Source: Planctomycetaceae bacterium (GTDB lineage: Bacteria; Planctomycetota; Planctomycetia; Pirellulales; Pirellulaceae). From it: 64,000 bases of DNA. This document shows positions 47,301 through 52,600 of this stretch, one piece after another; the first letter of the stretch is position 1; each line of letters begins with the position of its first letter. Below the pieces are notes generated by a model. It had not been told where the DNA came from. It saw only the letters and a list, made by a program, of their open reading frames with translations, and ran no database searches. The DNA lies in NCBI GenBank assembly GCA_020638995.1, contig JACKHM010000003.1:1240001-1304000 (forward strand), written 5' to 3'. A program made the translations under genes and the position numbers.

Positions 47301-48639
47301 CGTCTTCGTCGTACCGGACCAAGGCGATATCCGAGCCCGTCAGCGCCTTGCTTATCGCGCCGACCACCACCAGTCTGCCGCTGTGGTCAAAGGTAGCACT
47401 CCTGCCAACTTCAAAGAACCCCGTTCCAAAATCTGTGGTGACGACGCCATTGGTTCCAAACGCCGTGTCCGGGCTTCCGTCGCTGTTGTACCTCGCCACG
47501 GCAAAGTCAGAGCCGATATCTATGCTGCTGATAGAAAAGGAGTTCCCCGATACCACAATTCTCTCGTCGCTATCAATTGCCACGTGGTATCCGTAGGTAC
47601 TGCTTGTGCCTATGTTGGTCGTGACCATGCCGTCGCCATCGAACGTCGTATCCAGACTGCCGTTGCTGTTGTATCGTGCAAGAGCGAAACCGAATCCTGA
47701 CGAGTAACCTGCAACGACAACTCGGTCATTGCTGTCTACCGTCACGCTATAGCCGTAGTCGTAGTGCGATGCAAAGTCGGTAATAACCAACCCATCTTCA
47801 TCGAATGTCGTATCGAGGCTGCCGTCGCTGTTATATCTCGCCACGGCGAAGTCGTTGTTGGTCGTGGTAGTCTCGCCCGCAACCACGATCTTGCCACTAC
47901 TATCGATTGCGACGCTACGACCATAGTCCCTGCTAGATCCAAAGTCGGTCGTCACGAAGCCGTCGCCGCCGAACGTCACGTCGAGGCTGCCGTCGCTGTT
48001 GTATCGTGCCACGGCGAAATCCGAATTGCCGCCGTTATGGGTGCTGGAGTAGCCCGCAACGACTAGCTTACCATCGGTATCGATTTCGATGCTCTGCCCA
48101 TATTCGTTATCGCCGAAGTCCGTCGTGGCCACGCCCTCGGTACCGAACGTCATGTCGAGACTGCCGTCGCTATTGAAACGCGCCAAGGCAAAATCCGATC
48201 CGTTTCCGCTGTTGTAGTCGGAGCCTGCGATCACAATCTTACCGTCGGCTTGAATCGCGACAGCTTGCGCACTCATGTAACTTGCAAAACTAACTCGCCC
48301 CTGCACTCCAAACGTCGGATCCAGCGCACCACCTTCCAAGTAGCGAGTCAGTGTTGGGCCGGTCTCTGAGTAGTCTCTGTTTCCGACGACTACAATCTTC
48401 CCATCAGTCTGGAGAACTACATCAACCGCACCATTTTCCGCACTTGCCTCAAATAGGTTCGCAGTCACGCGTCCATCGACACCAAATGTTACATCGGGGT
48501 CCCCGGCCACAAGCAAGGCGCGTTCCTCTAGATGCTCCATGAGCAAGGAGCGAAAGCGGTGGGGCTGCCGCATTGGGTGCCTCGATCGCTTTTTGAAAGC
48601 ACTTCGGATTCGGTCGCGGAAAGCATTGCGGTGTGACAT
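29329..48639 (-). CDS. Giant modular surface protein with delta-60 repeats, Ig-like and CARDB domains, and a subtilisin-type protease domain (6436 aa)
   Basis: A single uninterrupted frame of 19.3 kb. In order (rough residues): basic N-terminus and LEPR-XLL-like export motif LMEHLEERALLVAG (30-45); 21 delta-60/YD-type repeats with GSLDxTFGxDG (45-1295); six Big_5-like Ig domains starting PRVVxHSP (1300-1975); eleven CARDB domains starting xxDLxV (1980-3355); a pre-peptidase C-terminal-type domain (3360-3470); an IPT-like domain; nine carboxypeptidase-regulatory-like domains (3745-4530); an Ala-rich helical segment (about 4600-4830); a Cys/Pro/Gly linker and DUF11-like domain; two SdrD-B-like domains (about 5140-5330); FG-GAP repeats; a subtilisin S8 domain with IDTG (about 5703), GHGSNV (5745) and GTSQAAP (5930), so the triad is complete; cadherin-like domains; and a dockerin-like pair (6260-6315). 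Probably a cell-surface or exported adhesin that can cleave proteins. Confidence 0.93.
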   Translation of the reverse strand: MSHRNAFRDRIRSAFKKRSRHPMRQPHRFRSLLMEHLEERALLVAGDPDVTFGVDGRVTANLFEASAENGAVDVVLQTDGKIVVVGNRDYSETGPTLTRYLEGGALDPTFGVQGRVSFASYMSAQAVAIQADGKIVIAGSDYNSGNGSDFALARFNSDGSLDMTFGTEGVATTDFGDNEYGQSIEIDTDGKLVVAGYSSTHNGGNSDFAVARYNSDGSLDVTFGGDGFVTTDFGSSRDYGRSVAIDSSGKIVVAGETTTTNNDFAVARYNSDGSLDTTFDEDGLVITDFASHYDYGYSVTVDSNDRVVVAGYSSGFGFALARYNSNGSLDTTFDGDGMVTTNIGTSSTYGYHVAIDSDERIVVSGNSFSISSIDIGSDFAVARYNSDGSPDTAFGTNGVVTTDFGTGFFEVGRSATFDHSGRLVVVGAISKALTGSDIALVRYDEDGDLDHSFGDGGKVTTDFVGVGSDDYALILVQPDNKILSLTTSYDYSTYEYEDYASYSTLVRRNHDGTIDASFGNGGRVDLEFDSGAISWTSIALQNDGSIVLAGYSYLNSAQSDFALTRYNSDGSLDTTFGDAGLVTSDLGSSADDGALDLVIDSDGKVVVAGYAQNDSAEYDFALARYNSDGSLDMTFGTDGWTLTNFGSSTDYGNSVAIAPDGKVVVAGYSYSSGNADFALARYNGDGSLDMAFGTDGLVTTDFGAGVAYASDYGRRVAFDQDGKIIVSGDSYQSGAADFAVARYNADGSLDMTFDTDGLVTTDFGAGDGSAYDYGYGLVIDGDGKIVVAGDSYQSDSGSSFAIVRYNGDGSLDTTFDSDGLVTTSVGVGSYNAGYGLAIDGTGKLVVGGSVSRPITGDDVALVRYEPNGSLDSSFGAGGVVIENVDFLGTNDVGQDIAVDPSDGSLIVLGTVGSNYNYYGGSYGTAVTITRFTPSGAFDETFGEQGNVVVDFGGYSSHGGAVTLQSDGRIVVAGSLLSFGGNMHFAVRQLAKNGSLDATFGVAGTTLVDLGGDRESAAGAVVDAAGRIVVVGTSHQATTGYDVAIMRLTPDGTLDDSFGESGSLLLDLGSLEDYAYDIALDSEGQILVVGSVGTRDGEDTGRDFFVARFNSDGSPDITFGDQGVAFADFESGEDFGRSLVVDESGKIVAAGSSESQGFAIARFNVDGTLDSDFGSSGKVITDFGQGPGDAYDVLVDDVGRIVVAGATGSVTTSQWLDNPYRLSYGYSSEQRDFALARYDTAGNLDLSFGNDGKVVTDFGHGPDLAQGIATDSFGNIVAVGLSQQRFDGLDIALARYISDDVLRVVHQVPEGPALAPVDFLRISFSLPVSPDSFSLDDILSFSGPDGDIVATGYQWLDAKTIELSFAPQAALGDYELVIGTSIESTEGMLLNQDHDDIQGETPDDEYVASFRIVDEGPRVVSHSPTDVIIGTFSTVTLTFSEPMDESSFDPVSDVLSFSGPAGSVTVDEYSWLDAQTLEISISPQTAPGIYQLTIGAQILDLVGNGLDQDRDLVPGEPSDDRYRANFQIDAPPRIVAQLPSGATQGPVDRLQLDFSEAMDQDSFAIVDDVVSFVGPNGPIALTSSSWLDANTLELVFASQSSLGRYELVLSPAIQDLAGIAIDQDADGEPGESVEDRYSATFDLSAGPRVVGHSPAGQVTEPITEIKLTFNEAIEASTFTASDIEIQGPSGAIAITGAPEHVSGNTYRIRFPQQSGYGDYHVFVGPQIQNVGGQEMDQDWDGILGEAVEDRYDATFTIIDVMGPRGTSHSPSLPVQGPLTSVDITFNEAIDAASFDASDVTIAGPTGPIVASQVEQLGADKYRVHFSAQSEEGAYHFTIGPNIQDFAQNWMDQDEDGLKQEPTDQYQASLTIDHTPPRVVGNSLANVQNAAVRSFEITFSESIDPTSFDRDALTVTGPTGSVMATQVDPLDGNRFRISIAGTESDGTYHVVVEPTLADLAGNPLLEEYEFDFVQQLPDLRVTFGDYPLECVPGQQIEIQWTVTNVGQGAAAGGWTDRVYFSSDDGGNDGVELAQLEFDQLLPPGESYTRVATVTVPAEARGERWVVVKADGLAVLDEIDNTNNTTVLQPPLLITERPYPDLRVSELTAPSTLAAGELVKVSWTVQNSGSGATTAGSWFDALYLSSDATLDDSDVKLTKLKNLDFLAAGESYVQSIDVHVPESTPRGTYFLIAATDIDNVVQEFDREGNNAATSDNAIDVVTPPPAFLTVTSIQVGGTLEPGVRPTFTWTITNTGGTTIDYGWSSGTGWDDALALSRDQVYQEDQDYWLGSHTYWHGLPLAPGESYTSTGTAENRVPAWEPGTYYLVVIPDTHFGAGSAFGQSVINRDYGVAEVQIAYTVPDLAPISLTIPENATVGQPLNIGWSVKNAGEGQTRTNNWSDRIYLSTDGVLDSEDIPLGTVPHNGTLNAGTNYSASTTFTLPGNLSTGTYHLILKTDNTATVAESDETNNLLVSSSTVTISRVASDLQVTSAEAPAAGVAGQAITIDWTVVNSGGDPTAAGTWTDAIYLSDSATFDLRKARVLKEFSHTGVLASQGTYSRSELVPLPQHMEGTFYLFLAVDSRKELFELDAEENNLQAIGTAIEIVDHQPDLRVASFSAPTTAIADHSIELEWQIENVGSGSAFPNWQDAVYLSKDDILGPEDGNPLVTLTRQAVLAPNGTYSPVASPVSIRLPDGIEGTYHIILATDSGSTLYEKGSEQNNIAIRMIEIEDLAADLQVVSATIPVAGQAGEFIAIDYTAINRGREDATGPWQDAIYLSDDDQFDPTNDRLIGVLNHAASVGIDQTYKPQMMPAYVRIPDRVEGVFHIFVDVDHSNSVPEKLEESNNAFLVPQPIEIHLTPADLIVSRVQAPINASAGTLVTVNWSVKNQGPQSTAESNWSDGVYLSKDTTFDPASDIELGTSAHVGKLMAGESYDASAQFRVRQDIEGPYYVYVAADARRQVFENQLDENNVTAAPAALSVIGQHADLTVAAVNGPTSAVAGEPVAIGWTVTNTGVDATPGSTWSDSVYLSNDSVLDASDVLIGTFPHNGQLPPNGSYTQSRGITIPAGTMGAYYVIVKTDSSTRNDVFEFQAESNNTSVLNIEVSLAPPADLEVAEINAPISAWSGQDFHIEWTSVNSGGTPANSKEAGWYDSVYLSRDAYLDPTTDLHLGSVLHTGILQPDATYTGSLDVRLPVGLSGPYYVFVFTDSTNRVGERGAEGNNFRLASPTLQINLTPPADLVPTRVAPPSTVIAGEPALWEYDVTNNGTLDAMGAWYDTLYLSADASWDVDDARIARVYHKGDLAHGEHYDQAVTATVPAVLPGEYYLIVRTDILDQVRESAQDETNNAAASVEKVTVSYHELSTGGGPVTGQINAGERRYFEIPDVVADGNLVLNLNVASAEATSELYIRYGEPPTRSLYDVTAKDRTGTGQLAVIPTTQGGTYYVLVYGDHLPESSTDFSIEAYLADFAVYDTSYGRGGTAGNLTIEINGAGFDRSVTAQINDGAGFQLNASEYYFVDGTKLYATFDLTKTAPGTYDVVVHNGDGAEITVDQALEVVEGGGGTNRPEINVPSLVRWGREFQFTVTWGNDGLNDALAPLLTVGGSQAFGFSPGDDQSAGTGYTFLGTNTHGGPPGILRPGQRETMTFFSVADPNLGDFQFYVDREYKDLEAPYDWEALQSELDFGEDSDDELQRLVRQLETQTGSTNGDYLTMLARNSSLIPSVLGDSRDVSALVQLEVTRARAAIGTSVAGYLRVQEPYATLGGINVALRGINRDLFESTVTLNDGAFFFQDVVAGNYFLEAFGVIPLEPDWEAISVAAGQHIAGLTLEVASGNDVYGTVTDSITGVGIAGATVIAYLGDSRIGATDTNLQGHYRLSGIPSGKVTFVVNAPGAARTWVREVDINNSVSPVNIVMVAESTIGGTLQGCGTSETLYAIAQRADTNPQSSFVAQIDDGAFLFEGLSEGVYNVMISAEGCAPATLYDLPVDGFVNTNLGVIGLKSASYIEGSILLDGVALKFSEVRVGAFLDDIVVASSEVTPEGHYRIADIIAGTYVLKIVGPTGKSIASEATVSVAAGESATNVDISVVTGATLDGVVYDALSNSNLAYTLVNLIDSGGNIVSTSTDSNGHYTFSGLNFGKYYVTLPFGGVDTRSEVAISEIDGATLTIDLEVAGTGSVEGDVRYGDGSRATSGTVVLYADGFPAANAPIDDQGHYILRLIRAGVFDLHAVVPGAVFPIVKDVRVELGESGTQDLSGGSESARIRLDGPEEVDYERAIIEVTNDNGGVVRLERDLQTNETIVDGLQPGVYSVHVTVDGTYSGIGSLNVVAGELATCTIVLARGYHLAGNVTGMAGLLVKSAGIQVRSQDSGTIRETTTRADGSYSISPLEPGIYTLSINATGYSRIVRQDVIVTEDLTIDVRLDVASVYASGRIASLNGTPPVESVIVATDSEGLVLGTASSNQEGRFRVEVEGGTLTTFTIYTPGFVPATVADTVITVAGFDLGTVIIEPIILSGAGAEVVAAASTIAVGSPTTLSDATTLVDAANVSVEASGLLTWFNSIYKYLYPPKSDEHTEKPDPPSGQCHTGLCQGKWKDLSLKVDFQDASYDKLEATGQIIIGAGGEWAAREVAALSAIALAVGNLAGTLEGIALVQSSLYGYAAFLGGSTHAALVSSLATSVLTAVASAAIDYSANYTGIAAANTPETILEQSQRAAGSAATHAGNIAQLKGDLERAVYQGSLSNGGPNSVPWTAFWQKANILFNLINIVQSIYSAYQEYTTNMANLAAEIIREIQEFERQTEEYNTNAHLARVYLFRYLGCLKQPCDPCDGPNPPADCDPCKGPNPPDSCGGGGGGGSHDPNDKLGPEGYDVFGFIKPNTVLAYTVRFENDAKATASAVLVTITDQLDSDDDWSTFQLGNMQFDDHVIEVPPGLTYFETRIDLRPEGNNLFVDIVGEFNSDTGLAQWSFTGIDPATGELTDDPLAGFLPPNNPDVHDGEGYVQYSVYPKIDLETATQITNVATIVFDWNEPIDTPLVTNTIDAGLPTSAVDLLPNQVAEKVFQVSWAGTDDSDGSGVRSYDIFVSVDGGPYQRWLSETTATSATFAGEFARSYAFYSVAHDNVGHIELTPLTPDAQTVTPAGTASVGDRVWLDIDADGLQDAGEHGIANITVELFQSDGTAIGSDMTDAAGYYRFDDLNTTLQYYLVFTSPAGYRFSPQNQSLDNSRDSDVDPETGQTDSFSVTPGEHVGWDAGLYEPGEIRGTLWYDANQDGNQDNIEPVLPGWTVFIDLNENGFLDEGEPSVVADESGAYQFAGLDPGAYSLREIMPSTWDQVYPGAIGASDEPQSRWALKFNDAVFLQAEGIDIQALANSVPVLVDWNNDGLKDLLVGETIGSYGKVRLYLNEGSAAQPEFGEVVYLQVDGADLAVPAAGSLGVFPRVVDWNNDARKDLLLGLNDGRVQVLLNVNTDEMPEFQTSFYVEAGPLGSKSQIDVGSQATVEMADWNADGRLDLIVGASDGQVRVFLNEGSPESPDYRNPWIVQDATGNLSTPGGAASVAVADLDGDGRLDLVLGNSVGSLYLYRNVGSSEVPRFEAGQTLKVDGHEIAVGTTSSRPWIDDLDGDGVTDLIVGGADGRIRVYMRDSGADSASIYTTTSSPVDIFTPSLTDSLPLDAGAAGLIGLKEFRSDARFAEIDGRGLAVVVIDTGLDLDHPFFGGDQNGDGVSDRIVFQYDFADADGDASDVVGHGSNVTSIIASSDLLHQGVAPGVDIIHLKIFSNDGYGQFADAERALQWVIQNADAYHVAAVNLSFGDLGNWDEASGRFGIGDELAALAAMDVIVVASAGNSYATFGGSQGVAYPAADPNTIAVGAVWDGDYGGPWNFGNYGTDFTTTTDGIAVFSQRDGQLLDTFAPGAAILGADARGGTTTMTGTSQAAPFVTGVAVLAQQIAMETLGRPLTQFEFRTLLHSTGQTIIDGDDENDSVPNTGLSFSRLDVLALAGAIGQLDAANPIREADPAVSDSSGDAGTFARTLAIPFAHRVQVVSGDVRTGVDFGNRLQDMPPDVDDQQYNVDENLTAGAEIGTVFATDPNFGDMLEFTILSCGDTCPVAILPSTGKLTVADGSQFDFEIISHLDFTVAIKDSTGLTSEAAITINVNDVNDPPFAIYLSGNVVKERVAGAAIGTLSAGDQDTGQTHTFSLVDDASLFEIVGDTLRLKADAYLDTSDGAAVDVNVMVHDSGTPAGTRLQTLTVSLLENSKPWQNPVQPLDVNGDGRVEPLDVLNIINELFQRVVIGSSGLLPRSRAAEGVGFYFDSNGDGYCAPLDALIVINFLNARAFGDGENTSVVSAVLGANARNQQESDCLPTSRILEGDQTPRTVDRYFAGVVGIEAETIAQTRPAGASSMTPAWNDDLENILDGIAADVTLGAGLPAGLIDGC
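38570..42695 (-). repeat. Eleven tandem CARDB domains within the giant protein
   Basis: Units of about 120-130 residues begin with PDLRV, ADLQV, ADLIV or similar and carry WTVxNxGxxxxxxxWxDxxYLS and an extended strand near YxVxVxTDxxxxVxExxExNN. CARDB domains are adhesion or spacer modules of bacterial surface proteins. Confidence 0.85.
42700..44740 (-). repeat. Six tandem Ig-like (Big_5/SbsA-type) domains within the giant protein
   Basis: Each unit opens with PRVVxHSP or a close variant, then LTFSEPMDxxSF and a closing DQDxDGxxGExxxDRYxATF segment. The spacing is about 110-115 residues. Confidence 0.8.
44750..48500 (-). repeat. In-frame delta-60 repeat array (21 copies, period about 170-180 nt)
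   Basis: Within the giant gene the motif GSLDxTFGxDGxVTTDFG recurs 21 times, usually 50-60 codons apart. The DNA is repetitive as well: the coding stretch for RYNSDGSLD recurs almost unchanged between about 46,500 and 48,200, for example near 46,573, 46,744 and 46,919. Such arrays change copy number by recombination and are prone to assembly collapse. Confidence 0.85.
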
Positions 48640-48907
48640 GACAACACTCGGATTAGCTGGAATTTCAAACTGCCAAAACGGATAGTAGTTTACCTACCGA
48701 AAACGCGGTCTCCAATATGCTCTTGGCGAGACGGCGGCTGTCGCGACTCCGGGCGGTTGAGTGAGCAGTTGACTGTTAAAAAAAAGTCCGTGTTCATCAA
48801 CGTCATCGGGATTCATTCGTCGTCCGTCTCGGAAAAGACCTGATAATTCGCCAACTCGAAATGCAGCATCGCGTCGGCAACAGCGCCGATGCGACTTCCG
48901 TGCCCCA
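48640..48907. other. Region upstream of the giant gene
   Basis: No convincing gene. A 31-codon minus-strand frame (48813-48908: MGHGSRIGAVADAMLHFELA...) ends here but matches nothing I recognise. The promoter of the giant gene must lie in this stretch; there is no good Shine-Dalgarno before its ATG. Confidence 0.35.
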
Positions 48908-49490
48908 TCACTTCCCAGGGTGACCGCCACGGCCGAACGATGTGGGTTTGCGAATTGCTACCGTGCCGACACAGGCGAACGTGCGCCGACATGTGTATGA
49001 CGAGTAGCTCGCTCGTCGATCATCTTGGTCCCAGCCAAGTTCTCGCTTGATCTTCACGAATCGCGCGACGCCAGTGACTTTCTTCCAGGGACGCTGTCGG
49101 GCATTAAGGTAGACGGTTGTGTCGGTGCTCACCGCAGCCTCGGCGATTAATCTTCGAGTCAGTTCAGCGATAGCTTCGCGAACCGGAGTATTCCAAGTCT
49201 CCTTCGTCCTCGAAGAGCAAACCTTCCTTATCATCATGCCCCGATCCGTTTCGACGACATCTTCGGCAGTCAACTTCGCTAGTTCACAATCCCTTCGCGT
49301 CTCCATTCGCTACACAAAGTTCTTGGACTCATGTCAGCTTCTCACGAGCCAGCGCCACGTCAGCCGCCTTTTCAGTCTTCTTCCCACGAATCTGGTGGCC
49401 GTTCTCATCGAAGAGCTCGACTCGCTTCTTCGTGCCAGGCTGCGTGTAGTACCAACAGTCTGTCTGATTCCACAACCGCGCAGATCCGTG
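48908..49490 (-). pseudogene. Broken tyrosine recombinase (integrase)
   Basis: Two out-of-frame pieces of one integrase remain. The upstream piece (stop at 49330-49332) reads RLWNQTDCWYYTQPGTKKRV then ELFDENGHQIRGKK and ADVALAREKLT, resembling an arm-binding N-terminus. The second (from 49306) reads METRRDCELAKLTAEDVVET, TPVREAIAELTRRLIAEA and YTCRRTFA, the region around the catalytic box II (RxTF, normally HxxR/RHTF). The core-binding domain between them is missing, and the frame fails after CRRTFA, so box II and the tyrosine are lost. Inactive. It lies between the giant gene and the sulfatase-GH2 gene. Confidence 0.7.
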
Positions 49491-49624
49491 CGGTAGTCAC
49501 CACTTCCTGGCTTTTCGACCTCTCCTTCCTCGCCTATTAGCAAGCACTCCATCGTGCTTCGCAAAGTTGACTCTCTGAACCCCACGATCGATACTGAGGC
49601 CAACCAACCCCGGAAGGAGTTCAA

Positions 49625-52600
49625 ATGCGAATCACAGTAATAACGGCCTCTTCAAGGGCAAACTCATTCGATGGCTATTCACTACACACACTTGCGACCC
49701 TTATCCTCGCCGCCCTATTAACGTCATTGCCAACTTATGCACGTATCTTTGCTTCAGAACCCACTTCTAGGAGCGTACCTAATATCGTCCTAATACTTGT
49801 CGATGATATGGGCTACGGAGACTTGAGTTGCACGGGCAATCGAGACGTTCAAACAACAAATCTCGACAAGCTCGCCGAGGAGGGTATTCGTCTAACGCAG
49901 TTCTACGTTAACTCCCCAATTTGCTCCCCGTCACGAGTCGCTTGTACGACGGGACAGTACCCGGCGCGTCACCTAATCAACTCCTACCTGAATTCACGAC
50001 AGCGGAATCGACAACGAGGGATGGCGGACTTCCTCGATCCGACTGCGCCCTGTGTTGCCCGAGTATTTAAGCAAGCCGGTTATGCGACCGCGCACTTCGG
50101 CAAGTGGCATATGGGCGGTGGGCGTGACGTTGACGATGCGCCGCTGCCACAAGCTTACGGCTTTGACGAGTCGCTGGTCTCATTTGAAGGTCTCGGCGAT
50201 CGCATACTGCCTCCCGGCGGGCTCTCCAAGCAGAGCGAAGCGTTAGGCCACGGCAAGATTCAGCATGTCGAGAAGCATGAGATGACAGCTATTTACGTTG
50301 ATCGGACGATTGATTTCATCCGGCGGCATCAAGACAGTTCGTTTTACGTTCACTTGTGGCTGAACGATGTTCACGATGGCCACAACCCCAGTGACGAACA
50401 ACTCAAGCCTTTCGAAAGCACCAGCGATAACCCTTTCGTGCAAAAGTTTTATGCGGTACTCGCCAATATGGATCGCCAGCTAGGCCGCGTGATCGACGAG
50501 ATCGATAGGCTTGGACTCGCTGCAAACACATTGATCGTCGTGACGAGCGACAACGGTCCCACGGCGTGGCCTCGCTACGAAGAGGCAGGTTATGACGCTC
50601 CAGGTAGTACAGCGGGAATGCGTGGGCGCAAGTGGAGCTTATACGAAGGCGGCATTCGCATGCCTCTGATTGCACGATGGCCCGGAAAGATTCCTGCTGG
50701 AAGGATAGACACGACATCGGTGATGTCAGCAGTTGACCTCTTGCCGACGTTTTGCTCACTCGCAAACGTGCCAGTTCCGAGGGCGGAGTTGGATGGTGTT
50801 TCGATGGGCGAGAGCCTACTGGGCAAGCCGCAGGTCCGCGCAAGGCCAATCATGTGGGAGTACGGGCGCGACGCCACTTATCTGCAACCTGCCCGACCGC
50901 TGGACCGCAGTCCGAATCTGGCCATTCGCGATGGCAATTGGAAGTTGCTAGTCAATGACGATGGTAGCCGGCTTGAACTTTATGATCTTTCGAATTCAGA
51001 CCGAGAGTATGAAAATGTTGCAGGTAAACACGCCGACGTTGCCAAGCGACTGTCGACGTCGCTGCTCGCGTGGCGCAAGTCGCTGCCAGTGCTTCCCTCC
51101 GCCAACGAAGACCAAGTTATAGCGACCTCTACGGAAACGGTTTACACCTACCGAGCAAATGCCGTCGTGGCGACGGAGAAATCACCCCCACTCGCGGCAA
51201 CAGCCCTAAAAGTTGTCGCCGACATTACTCCAGACGGAAATGATGGTGTGATCGTAGCTCAAGGCGGGGCGGCAAACGGCTACTCGCTGTTTTTTCAGGG
51301 GGGAAGGCTCAACGCTTCGTTTCGAGTTCGCGGCGACGAGACACGTGTGACTGCTCCGGGCTCGATTCCGACGGGGCGTATCAAAGTAGCGACAAGTTTA
51401 GCAAGCGACGGCAAAGTCACTTTAATGATCGGTGACGACGAGGTTGCCGTGGGGAAGGCCGCCAGTACGATTCCGAATCAACCGGGTGATGGGCTGGAAG
51501 TGGGACGTGATGTGAAATCGCCAGTTGGTCCGTACGAAAGCCCTTTTGCCTGGAGTGGTACAGTCCATGAAGTGAAAGTCACGATTAACGGGCCTATCGT
51601 CCAACGCCCCGGTTCACTCGTCACACGGTGGGCCGGTGATGTGGATCCCAGTAATGTCCTGCCCGAGTACCCTCGCCCGCAGATGGTACGTGACAAATGG
51701 CTGAACTTGAACGGATACTGGCAATACGCGGTTCGTCCCAAAGAACAATTGCAACCCAAAACCTTTGATGGACGAATTCTCGTTCCGTATCCAATCGAGT
51801 CGATCCTCAGCGGTGTTCAGCGGCGCGTTGATGAAAGAAGCCGATTGTGGTATCGCCGCACGTTTCAAATCCCGCAGGATTGGATACAGCCCCGAACTCT
51901 GTTGCACTTTGGCGCGGTCGACTGGAAGGCCAGTGTCTGGGTCAATGGTCAGCATGTGGGTGATCACCAAGGCGGTTACGACCCGTTTTCGTTTGACATT
52001 ACAGATGCGTTGACCGACGCGAACGATCAAGTGTTAGTCGTCTCTGTTTGGGACCCCACCGACACGGGTTCGCAGCCGCGGGGAAAGCAGGTCAAGGATC
52101 CTCGCGGCATTTGGTACACCCCGGTGACAGGGATCTGGCAGACAGTGTGGTTGGAGCCGGTACCGGAGGTTTATACCCGTAAACTGAAGATCACTCCGAA
52201 TGTTGATTCCAGCGAAGTCGAATTCGTTCTTGATCTAAACCAACAACTGCCGCAAACGTTAATCACGGTCAAAATTCAGGCCGACGGTGAAACGCTATGC
52301 GAGGGTGCGTCTTCAGAAAGTAGATGTGTCATTCCGATCCGAAATGCGGAATTGTGGTCTCCAGACGATCCATTTTTGTACGAGTTTACGGTCGAATTGT
52401 CGCAAGGCGATCGTGTGAGTGGTTATTTCGGAATGCGAAGCCTCAAGATCGGCAAGGGACCGAATGGATTCACTCGGCTGTTGCTCAACAACAGGCCGCT
52501 GTTCCAATACGGACCGCTCGATCAAGGCTGGTGGCCCGATGGTCTGTACACTGCGCCAACAGACGAAGCGCTACGAAGCGACATCGAAATGACAAAGAGG

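Noticed and set aside
44750..48500. Repeated DNA resembling a CRISPR array
   Set aside because: The period is about 170-180 nt, the units are in frame and encode delta-60 repeats; there are no short direct repeats with unique spacers and no cas genes.
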